A stretch of DNA of 64,000 nucleotides. Source: Trichodelitschia bisporula (Eukaryota > Ascomycota > Dothideomycetes > Phaeotrichales > Phaeotrichaceae). How positions within the stretch are numbered: the first letter of the stretch is position 1; every line of letters begins with the position of its first letter. The notes under the pieces were generated by a model. The model saw only the letters and a list, made by a program, of their open reading frames with translations. It searched no databases and had not been told where the DNA came from. The DNA is taken from assembly GCA_010356995.1 (NCBI GenBank), contig ML996687.1:187803-251802 (forward strand), written 5' to 3'. Positions 41,405 through 54,412 of the stretch are shown piece by piece. A program made the translations under genes and the position numbers.

Positions 41405-43060
41405 GCTTCCAGTTGATGCTGTTCTGGATGGTAGTCGGTTGCATTGTTCCTTGCGTTTCGACTGTCGACCATCCAGGATGGTGTTCTGCGTTGTCCTCTC
41501 GGCGTGTTGAATCCCCTCATCGACATCTTTTTTTAGGCGAGTAGCGCTCTTTCGGCATTGTTAGCAATGTGCGTGTGTCCGGGTACAAGGTCAAGGTGTG
41601 GCGGGGTGACGTATGCTTTGTCGTATGACCATGGCGTGTCTTCGGCATTTATGTCTCGTCTTCCTTGTGGATGTCAGTGCGGTGCTCAAGAGGCTGAGAG
41701 GATACTTCTATTGCGGCGGAATGGATCCGGGTCTAATGGGTTTTCGTGTATTTGTACCTCCCTGCAGATGGCGATAAAACCAAAAAGACTCGACTGAAAA
41801 TGCTGACGTGGTGCATGACGTGGTGAAGCCTAATCGTGGGATCCTCTTTGCAGACTGGGACTGATGTGCGATGTACCGTACCGAGTAGTACTTGGCGTCT
41901 CGTGATGGTGAAGCCGGTGTCGGGCCAGGGCTGTTCCAGAAGCGGGAGCTAGAAGGGAGGAGTGGGGCGTGGCTGGGCTTGTCGATCGATGTTGCCGCGG
42001 GGTGGAGAATAATGTCGTATGCTTGGAACACCTGATGAAGATATCAAGAGGGGATTTGGTGAATTAAGGTGGAGGATGCCGTAAACGGTGAGTATATCAT
42101 GGTGTTGGTGGAGGAGCCGAGGCAGGTGTTCGAAGGAAGATGAGATGGAAGGACACGCTGAGTTGGTAACGTGGAGGCCCTGAGTCCGGGAGTCCGGGTC
42201 GGCACCCATTTGCTTGGTCATGTATATGTATCGAAGTGTTCAGCGTGAAGTCGATTGGGGTTCCTATTCACTGTATTCGATAAGACAGTTCAGTTCACCT
42301 GTGAGGAGTGGAGAAGATGGGAAGCTGGAGAGGTGGAGGATGGGATGGAAGGGGAGTGGAGAGAAGAGAGGGGAAGAGAGGGGAAGAGAAGGGAGGGTAT
42401 GACGGGTAGAGATTGGCCGGGGAAAGGCAAAAATGCGGAGAAAGAGTTCAAAGCACTCTCTGCACCCAGTTAACCTCCAAAGAGAGATGAGCAATACAGA
42501 CAGGGTTGATTGAGCCTTGGGTCCCTCCTCTCCTCTCCCTCGCGGCGGGACCGTGAGCATTTCCCAGGAAAGGGGACAAGAAAACGAGAGGCTACGGAGT
42601 AGAAAGCGATAGCGGCGTCGCCGGAAACCTTGAAACAAAGAACGTCAAAAAGAGGCCCCCAAAGACGAAGCCAATTTTGTCCTTTTTTTCCCATGCTGGT
42701 CGCGGGTGCTTTAGCTGTGATTTTCGGTCGGCCAACTCGTCTCGTCTCTTATGTGGCGGGCGGTCCGTGTTCGGCGGTAGACGTCCGTGCGGCGCGCCCA
42801 GAGTTCGCGACGGACACAGGAAGAGCTGTAACGAAACATCAACTTTCGCTTCCGCCCATCGACTCGCCTATCGAGCACTACAACCACCTCGATTCCATCA
42901 CCCTCCTCTGCCATCCCATCCCTACATCTCCGCACCGTCACGCCCGCCTTCCCAATCCCCTCCGGGCGCAAAATTCACCACCGCCCAAGAGCTCCCAAAT
43001 TCAAACGCGTCGCTTCTCTCTTCTGCATTCACGCAAACATCACCCCGCGCCTTCGCACAA
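41405..43060. other. Intergenic, no gene seen
   Basis: 1.65 kb between BDF1 and RVB1, both on the plus strand. 42340-42400 has repeated GGGAAGAGA units. The last 250 bp are C/T-rich and probably the RVB1 promoter and leader. Confidence 0.5.
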
Positions 43061-44652
<1,592 letters not shown>

Positions 44653-45049
44653 ACTGGGGGCGGAGGGTGTACTATAGGATGGATAATGGGGTAGATGGGA
44701 AAAGGGGTAGATTGAATGCAGCCTGTATGGTGTGGTCCACCTATGTGACATTCGGTCGTGTACGAGAGGACATCATCACGAGCAGTACTGTAGCATCAAT
44801 CTTGCGCCCACGTTCATTCGTAACGGCTTCGCAGCCCGCTCAGTATGTAGACCCAATCCGTCCGCAACCAGCACCAGCGCCATCATGATTACCCGGCATG
44901 CACCGCAACATCGCTCCCTAGATCAGCCATTACCCCTTCTTTCCCCATCCCTATCCAAGTAAGACATCCCCGTCCGAGTAAGAGACAGTCCCATCGCCGC
45001 CATCAATGCGCCAGCCTATGCCATGCACCGCCCCGTCATCCCCGTCCCC
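44653..45049. other. Short intergenic, convergent gene ends
   Basis: 397 bp between the RVB1 and RasGEF stops. No gene seen. Confidence 0.5.
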
Positions 45050-48000
45050 TCAGTTATAGAACCCAGTCGACCAAGGGAAGCGCTTCTTCCCCCCTCCACC
45101 ACTAGGCTCGAGCTGCAAACTGCGGTCCCAGAGCCACTGCACCAGTCAGCCTTATCCCAAAAACCTCAACCCGGGAAGATACTCACATCCTCATCCCTCA
45201 CAACCGCCGTCTCCACCACCAAAACCCTAACCTCCTCACACGCCTTGAACTGCGGATACGGCACCCCCTGCGCCCTCTGAATCCCCACAATAACCTCGCC
45301 CACAACCTCAAACTTGCGCCAATTAACCCTCGCTTTCGGATCTACGACTCCCCTCGCCCATCTCTCCTCTTCCCTCCCCCCATCCTCAAGTCCAATAAAC
45401 GTGCGATTCCCCTCCTCCGCCGACACCAAATCGCGTTTATGAAGCGGGATGTACGGAATCCGTGGTCCGGAAGTATTCTCCCACGCCAACCGATACGCAG
45501 CATGACTCTTCGTCGCACTCATCAATATCTCCAACTTCATAAAATCCCTCCCCGCCGCCACAGGCACCAGGTCCTTACTCGCCTGCAACCTATGCACCGC
45601 AGAGCTATGCAACCCCGCCAACACCGCCCCCAAACTGTTATAATTATTCAACCTCCTCAGCTCCCTCGCAACCCTCATAAACTTCTCCAACATCACAGCG
45701 CGATGCTTCGGCTTCTCCCTCAAGAGCACCAAATTCGCAACCCAAGCCGCAACATGATTAAAATGATCAATCATCCGCTGCACATGCTCGAGCCCCCTGT
45801 ACCGCCCCCTCGCCTCCCCCCTCACACTCACATACCGCACCAAGTCGCGGGGCCGTAACGCGCTAAACAGCGCCCAATCCATGCGCGTCAGCTCCTTGGA
45901 CACGATCTCATCGCTCACATCCACCAGCGCATGCCACTGTACCTTCGTCAGCGGCAGCCTCGGCGTCGGCACCAGACTTCGCGCGACGCGTTGAGCTGCC
46001 GCCACGGCCGCGAGCATAGTCTGGCTGGAGCTGGACGCAGGCGCGAGGCCCGGGGCGCGGGGGACGGGGACGGGGACGCCGGGGTGGGGGACGGGCTGTT
46101 TAGGCGGCGGGGACCCCGCGGCGAGGAGCGCGTGGCGCTCGCGGTTTCTATCGCTGAACGCCCACTCGGTGTCGTCGTCCTCGATCGCGAATTCAAGGTC
46201 GTTGGCTAATTCCTCCGCTGCATGCGCCAGGAGGCGCGCACCGCCGAGGCGGGACACGAACGAGGCCATAGTGCGGCGGGTGGACGGGTGGGCGAAGTCG
46301 CCGGGATAGAGACCGAGCCATTGGGCTAGGATGTTGAGGTAGCGTAGCTTTGTGGCGCTTTTGTTGAGTTTGGGACTGTCGGTGATGGAGAGGGTGTCGA
46401 AGCGCGTGATTATGGAGTCGAGGAGGAGGCTTGGGGCGGCGAATTTGCGGTACAGGGCTAGAAAGACGGAGGCGAATTTGGAATCTGTTTTGGACATGGG
46501 TTGGGCGAGGAGTTTGTCGACGAGCTCGTCGAAGGAGTAGCCGACCTCTGTCGAGGCGGGTTTGTCCACCCGCCGCGCGGGCTCGGCGTCTGACGCGGCT
46601 TCGGGTTCCGAGCCGGCGGAGTCGTAGGCTGCGCGATCGGGCCCATCGGCCACGGGGAGATGTTGCGAAGACTTGGATTTAGCCCCCAGGCGGGGCGGTG
46701 ACGGGGGCGGGTAGTACGGGTCGTCGGAGGGGCGGTGCATGGCTTTGGTTGAGAACTCGGAGTTGGCGCGCGCGTGCTTGTAGGACTGGGGGCGGGGGGA
46801 GATGCGGTGCACGGCGGAGGAGTTGGCGCGGCGCCGGGCGGCGGCGAAGGCGTGGTCTGCGGGTGAGAGCGTAAGTCAGGCCGTGGTGTGGCGGTGGGGA
46901 GGGGCGGGGAATAACAAAACAACGGGGAAGGCGGTATCGAGCCCGCTGCATGTTTCATGCCGCTGGCTGGCGAATGGAGGGGATGGATGGGCTGGGACGG
47001 GCCTGAGGTACTCGGGTGATGGGGCAGAAAGGAAAAGGAATAACATACGGTTTCGCGCCCGGGCCGCGACGATCAGGCGCAGGAGGACGGCTACGCAGCG
47101 CTTCTGGCTGTCGGGCGTGGCTTGTGAGGTCTGGTAGGCTTCGATGTCACCGAGGGAAGCGCGGGCACGCTTCTTAACGCCTGCGGGGTCGACATGGCGA
47201 TGGGCGGGGGGGAAGTCGCATTTACAGGCGACGAGCATCAACGGGAGTGACGCGCGACATATCCCGCCTGGGTGGTAGCACGTCAGCCACCGGGGCCACA
47301 CAGATGGAGACATGTGGAGAGGATAAGAGCATAGACTAACCGAGCGTTTCAGGAACGTTCACCAGGCTTTCTTTGTTCATGACATCGTATAGTGTGAAAA
47401 CGCCGTCGATCGAGGACAGGGATATGCCGTCGAGCTCGCTGGGCCACGCGATGCGCTGCTCGGTGTCCAGATCGTAGTCGTCATCGCCGAGTTCCACGAA
47501 GCGCACGAGATATGTCTTGCCGTCAATCGACATCTTGCGCGACGAGAAGCGCGAGGGCGGCGGCATGCGTAGGTCAAAGGCCAGCTGGATGAAGGTCGTC
47601 TTTCCCACCGACCGGCCCCCCAGCACCGCAATGTTGATTTCTTCCATGCGGGCGCTGTTGTCTGGCCACTGCATAACAGTTTAGCTTATGTCTCGTTTCG
47701 GGTCCTCTATACGAGAGGGACAATCCTCACCATCGGAGAGCGCGGACCCAGCGGGCTCATGGGCTCAGCGCTCGAGTCCGGGCGTGCCTTCATGGCGGAG
47801 GTAGCAGCGGTGCTCGTCGGCGACAAGGGGCCCTCGGTATCCGTCGAGCCGCCCTGGGAGTCGGTAGGCGAGTGCTGGCCGTCGTCTGCAGTGCCCGTCT
47901 GCGAAGTGCTGAGGCGCTGGAAGAAGGGATCGTCGGCAATGCCCTCGTCGTCGCCCGCGTCGGCACCAGCATTATCTTCGTTGCGGGAACGCGCAGTCTT

Positions 48001-48405
48001 CTCCGCGCCAGGCAGGTAAGCCTTCGGAACGAGGGGCGCAGAGTGCGCGCGGTCCTTGAGGCGCGGGCGCGGAGACTTCGTCGCACCGGCGGCGGGGGGA
48101 AGACGCGCAAGTGGTGCGGCGTGGGGGCTGTCGGGCTCATTGGGGTGGGGAGGGGGCAGGGGCGGCGAAGCGTGCGAAGCCCGCGGGGCATTGGCTGGGT
48201 TCTCGCGGCGCGCGGGACGTTGGAGGTACGACTGCGAGCTCTTGGTGCGGTCGCGGCGGTGCGATTTGGAGGCGTCGCTGGCATGGCGTGAGTGTCGGCC
48301 GGGCGAGGCGTCGTCTGGGACTGGCATCGCGAGGGGACGGCGCCTGCGCGCCGGGGCGGGTGGAGTTCGATTCGATGGGCTTTGGGCCGCTTCGTGCGAC
48401 GTCAC
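45050..48405 (-). CDS. Ras-type GTPase domain fused to RasGEF
   Basis: Five exons (48405-47731, 47668-47341, 47267-47049, 46856-45187, 45136-45050) give 992 residues. Residues 1-225 are disordered and Ser/Pro-rich. Residues 226 to about 407 are a Ras-like GTPase domain with P-loop GGRSVGKT (242-249), a segment VELGDDDYDLD where Ras has DTAGQE, and ACKCD (348-352) in place of NKxD, so nucleotide hydrolysis is doubtful. The RasGEF N-terminal domain follows (SFDELVDKLLAQP, about 513-612). The CDC25-type exchange domain (about 717-960) contains MDWALFSALRPRDLVRYV, RMIDHFNHVAAWVANLVL, LRRLNNYNSLGAVLAGLHSS and PRIPYIPLHKRDLVSAEEGN. The last exon adds WLWDRSLQLEPS, the usual RasGEF tail. It probably activates a Ras GTPase; which one cannot be told. 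Without the last intron the frame would stop early (after IFPG), so the spliced end is preferred. Confidence 0.93.
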
Positions 48406-51400
48406 GATGCGGTGCGCGGGGCGGAGGGGATTTTGCGCGGCCGGGTGCCTCTGGCGATGCTAGTTGCACGGCAGCTCGCAGACATTGAGCTTTGAGCGGT
48501 TGGGAGGGGATCGAGGCGGGTGGGAGGTGGATGAAAACTGTGACAAGGGAGGAATTGAGAGCAGAGGAGGGGTCGAAACTAGACGGGGAGAAAGGCCATG
48601 GAGGAAGATTCTGAAAGGGAGGAGTCAAAAGAGAGAAGAAAGACTGGGTATGGGAGGAGAGGCGGAGTATGTATGGGGAAAGTTCAAGGTGAATGCAAAG
48701 GATGGGCTCGAGACGATTGACGACTTCTGAGAGGACCGCACATCAAAAGGTCCAGAATGTCTTCGACGGTCAAGATGTCGACAACGCCTCACGAGCAATT
48801 GGCGTCTTTTGGCGCTGCTCGGGCGCTGTCCCGCACTTGTTTGAAGCCTGTCCCGGGGGGGCTTGTTGGCTCGGAGGCTGTCCAGCCCATCAATAGGGCG
48901 AAGCTATTGAGTAGTGACAGAAAAGACCCGCGAGATGTGCGGCGTGAGGGGCTGTCCAGCCTGACACCATGCTCTTCCTCATATCCCATACCCATACTCC
49001 GTACAGTAACCTCCAAGTGACAACCCCCTCTCCCCCTTGTGGCAGGCCGGGCAGACCAACCGGCCGTAGGGGCATCATTTAGTGGGGTTGCCCCGGGATG
49101 GGGGCGGGGAAGCACATGAGGGAGTACATGAGAACCAAACGCTTCGAAGATGTCATTGCAGCTTCAACCACGTTGATGATCCCCTATTGCTAGCAGCAAG
49201 TTCTCCACTCTCCCCTGGCCCCATCATGGCCTGTACCGTGGTACGTACATTAGTCTGCAAGCTGCTGAGTACCTCCGTACGTTGCGTATTGCTTGGGGGC
49301 CATCACGAGCCGTCAAGCCGCTGGTGAGCCTCTAGGACACGGTGACTTTTGCTCTGTTCTCGTCCCTCATTCGCTACACTTCGTCCTTTCACGCTGCAGG
49401 CACTCCCACCGAGCCGGAAATGCGCTGCGCGCCTATGCTGCTGCAATCTTCGCAGACCTGCAGCTTCAGCGTCTCCCATTTGGGAAGACTCAACCTTTGC
49501 CTACCGAGGGGTCCTTGTCCCCCGAGCCAGTTTTCGCGGGGGTGAGATGCGGGGGACCTTGAGCATGCAGTTGCATCCCCCATCAGTCACGCTGTTCGCT
49601 GCGTCCTCGGACAGCCAGCACTTCTCGTTCTGTCGTCAGCAATTGCTCTGCCACGGCAACCAGCAGCTAAAGTCGCTAGCAATGGGTTTGATCGTCAATG
49701 TACGTCGAGACGCAGGAAAGCAAGGTACGGGGCTTCCGGATCCGGCGGCCTCAAATCACGCACGACAGCTTATTCCCCCACATCGTACATCGCACCATTG
49801 AATCCTTCAGGATAGGGATCCGTGAGTGAGCCGCTCATCGGCCTGCTCCTATCGTCCCGTCTGACCTGATCGCGCTGGAGTCTCGATTGGCTCTCGGCCA
49901 CGGGCCGCGAAATCACATCCGCGAGCCCCTTTGGGCAACCTGGTTCCAGAGCACGACCATCACACAGAGAACCAACATACACCCGGAGCTCCCATAGGGT
50001 CGCCAGTATGATTTTGAGCGCCACCTAGGTTTCGGGGCGAATAGGTTCATCCGCCAGTTCTTTGCGGTGGACAAAGCGTGATTTTATCTCAGCGACGCAG
50101 CTTGAATGGAACGGGATCTCTATTGCGCTTTTTAATTGGCGACCATATCCGCCAATGCACCGAGCCTTTCCACATGGCTCCACCATCTGTTCCGGACAGT
50201 TGTCGAGTTGCTAGACATCTTGAAGTTAGCTGTCTGTCCTTCGCTAAATTTTCAACAAGAATTTTTCAGATCAAAATGCAGTGTGGGGTTCAGACAGCAG
50301 TTGGAAAATTCCTGTCCACACGGAGAATTCTGGCGAATTGTGTGAATTGTTTTTCATCATGTGCGATAAGATAAGAGCAAAAGATAGGAAGGATTTGGTG
50401 ATGCTTACTTTGGGGCGAAGGCAGGATTGCGATACTTCCTCGATCTTGGCTAATGTGCTTCTGCACGGCGAAGCCGACTCCACAGCGGCCTGTTCGTGGC
50501 AGTGTGGGGAATAGCGCTCAAGCCGGTGAAGCTCGGCAAGGCTGTAAGGAGATATTGGGATTTGGGAGAAGCGAAGAAATGAGTGAGTGCGATGCACTTA
50601 GCGCAGAAACCAGCATTCGGAAGGCGGACCGAAGTGAGGCTTCCTTTGCAATAAATCCAACACGGCTCGGCTCAGCTAACGTGTTCATCTTGAGGATAGC
50701 GACACTCGGTCAAGACCTAGCTGGTTTAGGTAACAGGATGCGGCTCTCCGTTCCTAGGATCCGTCAGTATGCATCCGAATCCATTCCATATATCGTATGC
50801 CGTGCTTGGAGGGCAACGAAAACAGCGGTCACGATGACAACTGGATTCGACCTTCGACGTGTACAATGCAGGGGTGAAGGAAGGCTATTGAGAACGAGGG
50901 GGTGCCTATGACTCGTAGAAGATCAGTCGCTTTGCCATCCTGTCACTCCCACGGAAAGAGGACACTTAAGAAAAAGAGATCGCGAGCCCCGTTACCCCGC
51001 CATCGATGAAGCAGAACATCGCTGCGAGACGCTCTCGTTCGGCGAATTCGGCTAAGAAGACAGCGAGGAGGATTACAATGTCGTAGTTAACAGAACCGTC
51101 AAGCGATTGGAGATGGCAGGCGGGGATCGCTCTCCTTGTCATGGGCATGGGCATGCAGAGCGCAGAATGCAGAAGTCGAGGCGGATATGGAGGGAGATGA
51201 GGGGGCAGGGGCGGGGAGCTCCGATACCCCGCACTTTTGCCTCCAAGCGCACTCGACGAGGCGGATCGGCGGTCCAAGCTCCGGAGCTTCGAGCTGCCAC
51301 GTCGAGGCCGCGTCCATTACCTCACCAGAACCATAGGCGGCACAGAAGTGTTTGGATTCCTTTCTTAAGCACATATTTTTCAATTTCCCCTCTTCATGTT

Positions 51401-51516
51401 CTCCCACAACCCGCTTTCTTTGCTTAGCTTCTTCACTGCAGGCATATTCTCCTGACTTTACTCCATGAGCTTCGTATATGTGCGGAATACGACTCTTCCT
51501 AGGGACTTGGCCGTTT
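48406..51516. other. Gene-poor stretch before the hAT relic
   Basis: 3.1 kb upstream of the RasGEF gene. The first 300 bp are G-rich on the plus strand and serve as its promoter. From 48730 to 51516 no gene was recognised; open frames are below 155 codons and not protein-like. This AT-richer zone flanks the transposon relic and may contain older decayed copies. Confidence 0.4.
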
Positions 51517-52163
51517 CTAGCCGTCAGCGGACCTCATCCGAACGATGAAGGTTGGAGGTCCTCTCGTCTCAAGGCCGAATGCTGACATACTAGTTGCTGA
51601 TCTGATCGCTGTCACCGAACATATTTCTCTCTCAATGTCTTCATGTGCTGCCTGCTGGAAGTAGGCGTCAATGACCCGCCGGACTTTCAGTGCGCGCTTG
51701 ATCATTTGGTATATTGAATTCCAGTACACGCCGCCGTCGGAGACGGAGCGGCGCACGACTACCGCCTCATTTCCGACAGCGACGCACACTGGAATTCAGC
51801 CTACGAAATGATCAAGCGTGCACTGAAGGTCCAGTGAGCCACAGACACGGCTAGCAGATCCATCGCAATCTTGCTGAGAACCAACAACTCACTGCGTTCT
51901 TCTAGCCACCGCGTGATGGGCTCGAAGTGTCTGTCGGTCTTTAGGACATACGGGGTCTTCAGGTACCGCTCGAATTCGTGGCTGTCATCGTCCTCGACGT
52001 CTGAAGCGGCCGGGATATTGAGCCATAGCGCGACCTGGCCTCTGAGTTGGTGGACCAAGATGCTTGCGCTGAAAGAGAGACGGAAGTGTACGGCACTAGC
52101 TGTCAGTAACTGACTCCGCTGAAACCGGGTAGGATGGCGAAGACGGAGAGCTTCCGTAAGCAC
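51517..52163 (-). mobile_element. Rearranged hAT DNA-transposon relic
   Basis: Two hAT transposase pieces lie on the minus strand in the wrong order. From 52163 to about 51835 is the C-terminal dimerisation part: RGQVALWLNIP, then DDDSHEFERYLKTPYV, ITRWLEERS and LSKIAMDLLAVS, matching the hAT pattern FERYL...W.....L.K.A.DLL.I. It ends abruptly where the inverted repeat begins. From about 51726 down is a central piece, YWNSIYQMIKRALKVRRVID, equivalent to the hAT RWNS..LM..RAL.LR.AI block, which should come before the dimerisation part. A third copy of that block, HWNSAYEMIKRALKVQ, is on the plus strand at 51788-51835. There are no obvious terminal repeats or target duplications, so this is a scrambled and dead remnant. 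Confidence 0.75.
51681..51832. repeat. Inverted repeat within the hAT relic
   Basis: Arms at 51681-51729 and 51784-51832 (49 bp each) with a 54-bp spacer. I count 9 mismatches, so about 82 percent identity. Both arms carry the WNS..Y.MIKRALKV block of a hAT transposase. The pairing would form a stem-loop in RNA. Confidence 0.88.
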
Positions 52164-52696
52164 AAGCGTTATACCTCCCGTGTTTTGTGTGTGTTAACTT
52201 CCAGCAGCTGAAGGACCTGCGGTTGGCGTCGGTGACATGCCCGGATTCCTAGAGGGTCATGCCTAGTTCAGGGCCGCTAAGCGCTCGAGTATTCTCAGTC
52301 GAATTCCGAGGCTGAGGACTCTACCCAAAAAGATCAAGGGCACAGCCCACGGAGAAGTGACGGCCAACTACTTCGCTGCGGGATGCTGAGGGCACAGACC
52401 GCGACGCTAGACCATGTCCTGGTAAGTGAGGGAAAGCGAGAAGGAAGATGCACACATTTGGTTTTCTCTTTTCGAAGAATCAATCTTTGGGGCTGGGATT
52501 CTCACTTTGGCTGGCTTTTCTGGTCCGTTTCTTCGTGGTATTTGAGCTGTATCTTGGTTGACACCAGTAACTTTGGATGTCCGCCCAACTGTTCCGCAGC
52601 ACACGACAGTTGGTCACAAGATTCGCTAATCTCTCTTCATGCTTCAATTGAACACTTGAAATGTGGCTACCCACGATGCGTATCCCGATCTCCCCT
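52164..52696. other. Intergenic, no gene seen
   Basis: 0.5 kb between the hAT relic and the end of the AA9 gene. A long plus-strand frame (52383-52964) overlaps the AA9 gene antisense and looks spurious. Confidence 0.45.
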
Positions 52697-53727
52697 TCAG
52701 CCCTTCCACACAGCCGGTCCAGGAGAAATATACTTCAGCGGCTGCTGCCAAATCGTAATAAGAATGCCGGGATCCCTACACACGTCAACACACCGTCCCA
52801 CAACTAACCGTAAAGGGCACTTACGTCGGCTTGTACGCCCCCGGAAACTTAACACCGGCAGGCAGACTCTTGTCCCCGCCCTGCACTACCTTGACTGGCA
52901 CGCGAAACACATTAGCACCGCTCATCAGCCAATCGGTATGTCAATGGGATGCGAACCTTGGTAACAGCTCATGTAGAACTGCGCTCCGTTTTCTCCGCCC
53001 GCGGTATGCAGTGCCACGGCTTCGGCGCGCACGAGGTAGTTCCCCGCTTTGAGGCTCTTGGGGACTGGGTACGTTAGCTGATGCATTATATAGTGCGGCT
53101 GGGATGAGGCTACCAGTGAAGGCCTTCTTCCCGCAGTTCTTATTCATTTTCTCCTACACGCGGCGTTAGTCGTATCCCGCACGTCACTCGAGGGCGCCAT
53201 ACGGTTCCCCATGAATCATCCGTCCCCGCATACGAGTCTTCGGCGACCTTGACCCACGAGCAGTCGCCGTTCGCCGTCGTGGCGTCAGGCACTGCGCACA
53301 TACTATTATCGCGGGCGATTAGTTCGGGCTGGGGTGGGCGGGTGCGAGGGGAACGCACTATACCATGACGGGCCCGTAGTGCCGCCCGCCGATGGCTTCG
53401 TTTCCACACTTGCGGTCGCCGGGCTGCTGGTGCATCTCGACGGTCAGAGTATCACCAGCTGGTGGAGATGTTAGCTCTAAGTCTCCGCGGGATTTCCGAG
53501 GGGGGCGGATGGGATCTTGTACAGTTGATGGAGCAGACGCCGGGCACGCCTGTGGCGCCGCCGACGTTGCAGCGCATGTCGGGCGAGTTGACGTTTGATA
53601 GCGGGCTGTTGGACTTGGGCATGCGGATGCATTTGCTGCCTTGGTCTTCTTTGTTGACCCAGAGCTCTTGGAAGATGGCGTGGGCGGAGACGGTGCCCAG
53701 GAGGGTGAGGAGGGTGAGGGATCTCAT
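52697..53727 (-). CDS. AA9 lytic polysaccharide monooxygenase
   Basis: Seven exons (53727-53523, 53458-53359, 53302-53203, 53153-53114, 53064-52957, 52894-52825, 52775-52697) give 233 residues. AA9 enzymes are secreted copper oxidases that break cellulose and some hemicelluloses. The signal peptide MRSLTLLTLLGTVSA is followed directly by His16, the N-terminal copper ligand (HAIFQELWVN). The second ligand is His95 in IGGRHYGPVMVYM. His168, Gln177 and the axial Tyr179 are in ALHTAGGENGAQFYMSC. GDTLTVEMHQQPGD and the closing FPGAYKPTDPGI are family hallmarks. A stop in frame just after KPT is bypassed by the last intron (GTAAGT donor), which restores DPGI and the final PGPAV. No CBM1 follows. 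Six introns in a small gene are usual for AA9. It lies 685 bp after the GH5 gene, in the same direction. Confidence 0.96.
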
Positions 53728-54412
53728 GGCGGCGATGGCTTCTCGGAGCAGATGCAGACTAATGCAAAAACGCTAAAAGAAGACAGAAAGTGAGAAGGAA
53801 GAAATAAGTGGAGGCGAAGGCAGATACATCGTGACAAGTACTAGGCGGGAACTTCTACTTTTGGTAGCCGGCCGCTTCATCTATCGTGATCAGCGGACGA
53901 AGATGCTAGCTTTGCGTTAGATCTAGTTGATGGAAAATATCCTATTGGGATACGGATATTGCGCCAGAGGACGGGGATCATGGTGAGATCTGTTCCACAT
54001 GTTGTAGCGCATATATTGCTCGCCTGTTGTGGTCTGCTTTGCGGAGGGCTTGTGGCCGATTTCCGGAGAATTAGCTCTGGATAGCTGCCCCATTTAGCCA
54101 CGGAATAGCTTGTCTGATAAAGCTATGCGCACGAGGAATGGAATGAATATGAAACGGAGCGAGATGGATCCGGCCTAGCAGCTGTTCTGACTTGACATGT
54201 GACGTAGCTGCGCAGTCCTCAGCCTTTAGCGCTCATGTTCCCATACGAGTACAGTCTTCATGGAAGCAAAAAAATGCAACTCGTTTGGCCAACCGATGCC
54301 ATATCGCTTTCTCGGACTGAATATGGCCTCGGGCCGCGTGGCACCATTGCGTGGCCTAGCATCCGGAATTCCCGCACCAACCTCCAGTTCCCCAACCTGA
54401 GGAGCCAAAAGC
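53728..54412. promoter_or_regulatory. AA9 promoter region
   Basis: The 685 bp between the GH5 stop and the AA9 start. One GGCTAA hexamer lies on the minus strand (54099-54094), 370 bp before the AA9 ATG. It matches the GGCTAR site bound by XlnR/Xyr1, the activator of cellulase and hemicellulase genes. A single hexamer is weak evidence. Confidence 0.35.

Noticed and set aside
51801-52163. 120-codon minus-strand frame as a host gene
   Set aside because: It matches the hAT dimerisation pattern and ends at the inverted repeat, so it is a transposon remnant.
52825-52894. AA9 protein ending at the TAA after KPT
   Set aside because: The stop lies on a GTAAGT donor; splicing restores the family ending DPGI and PGPAV.
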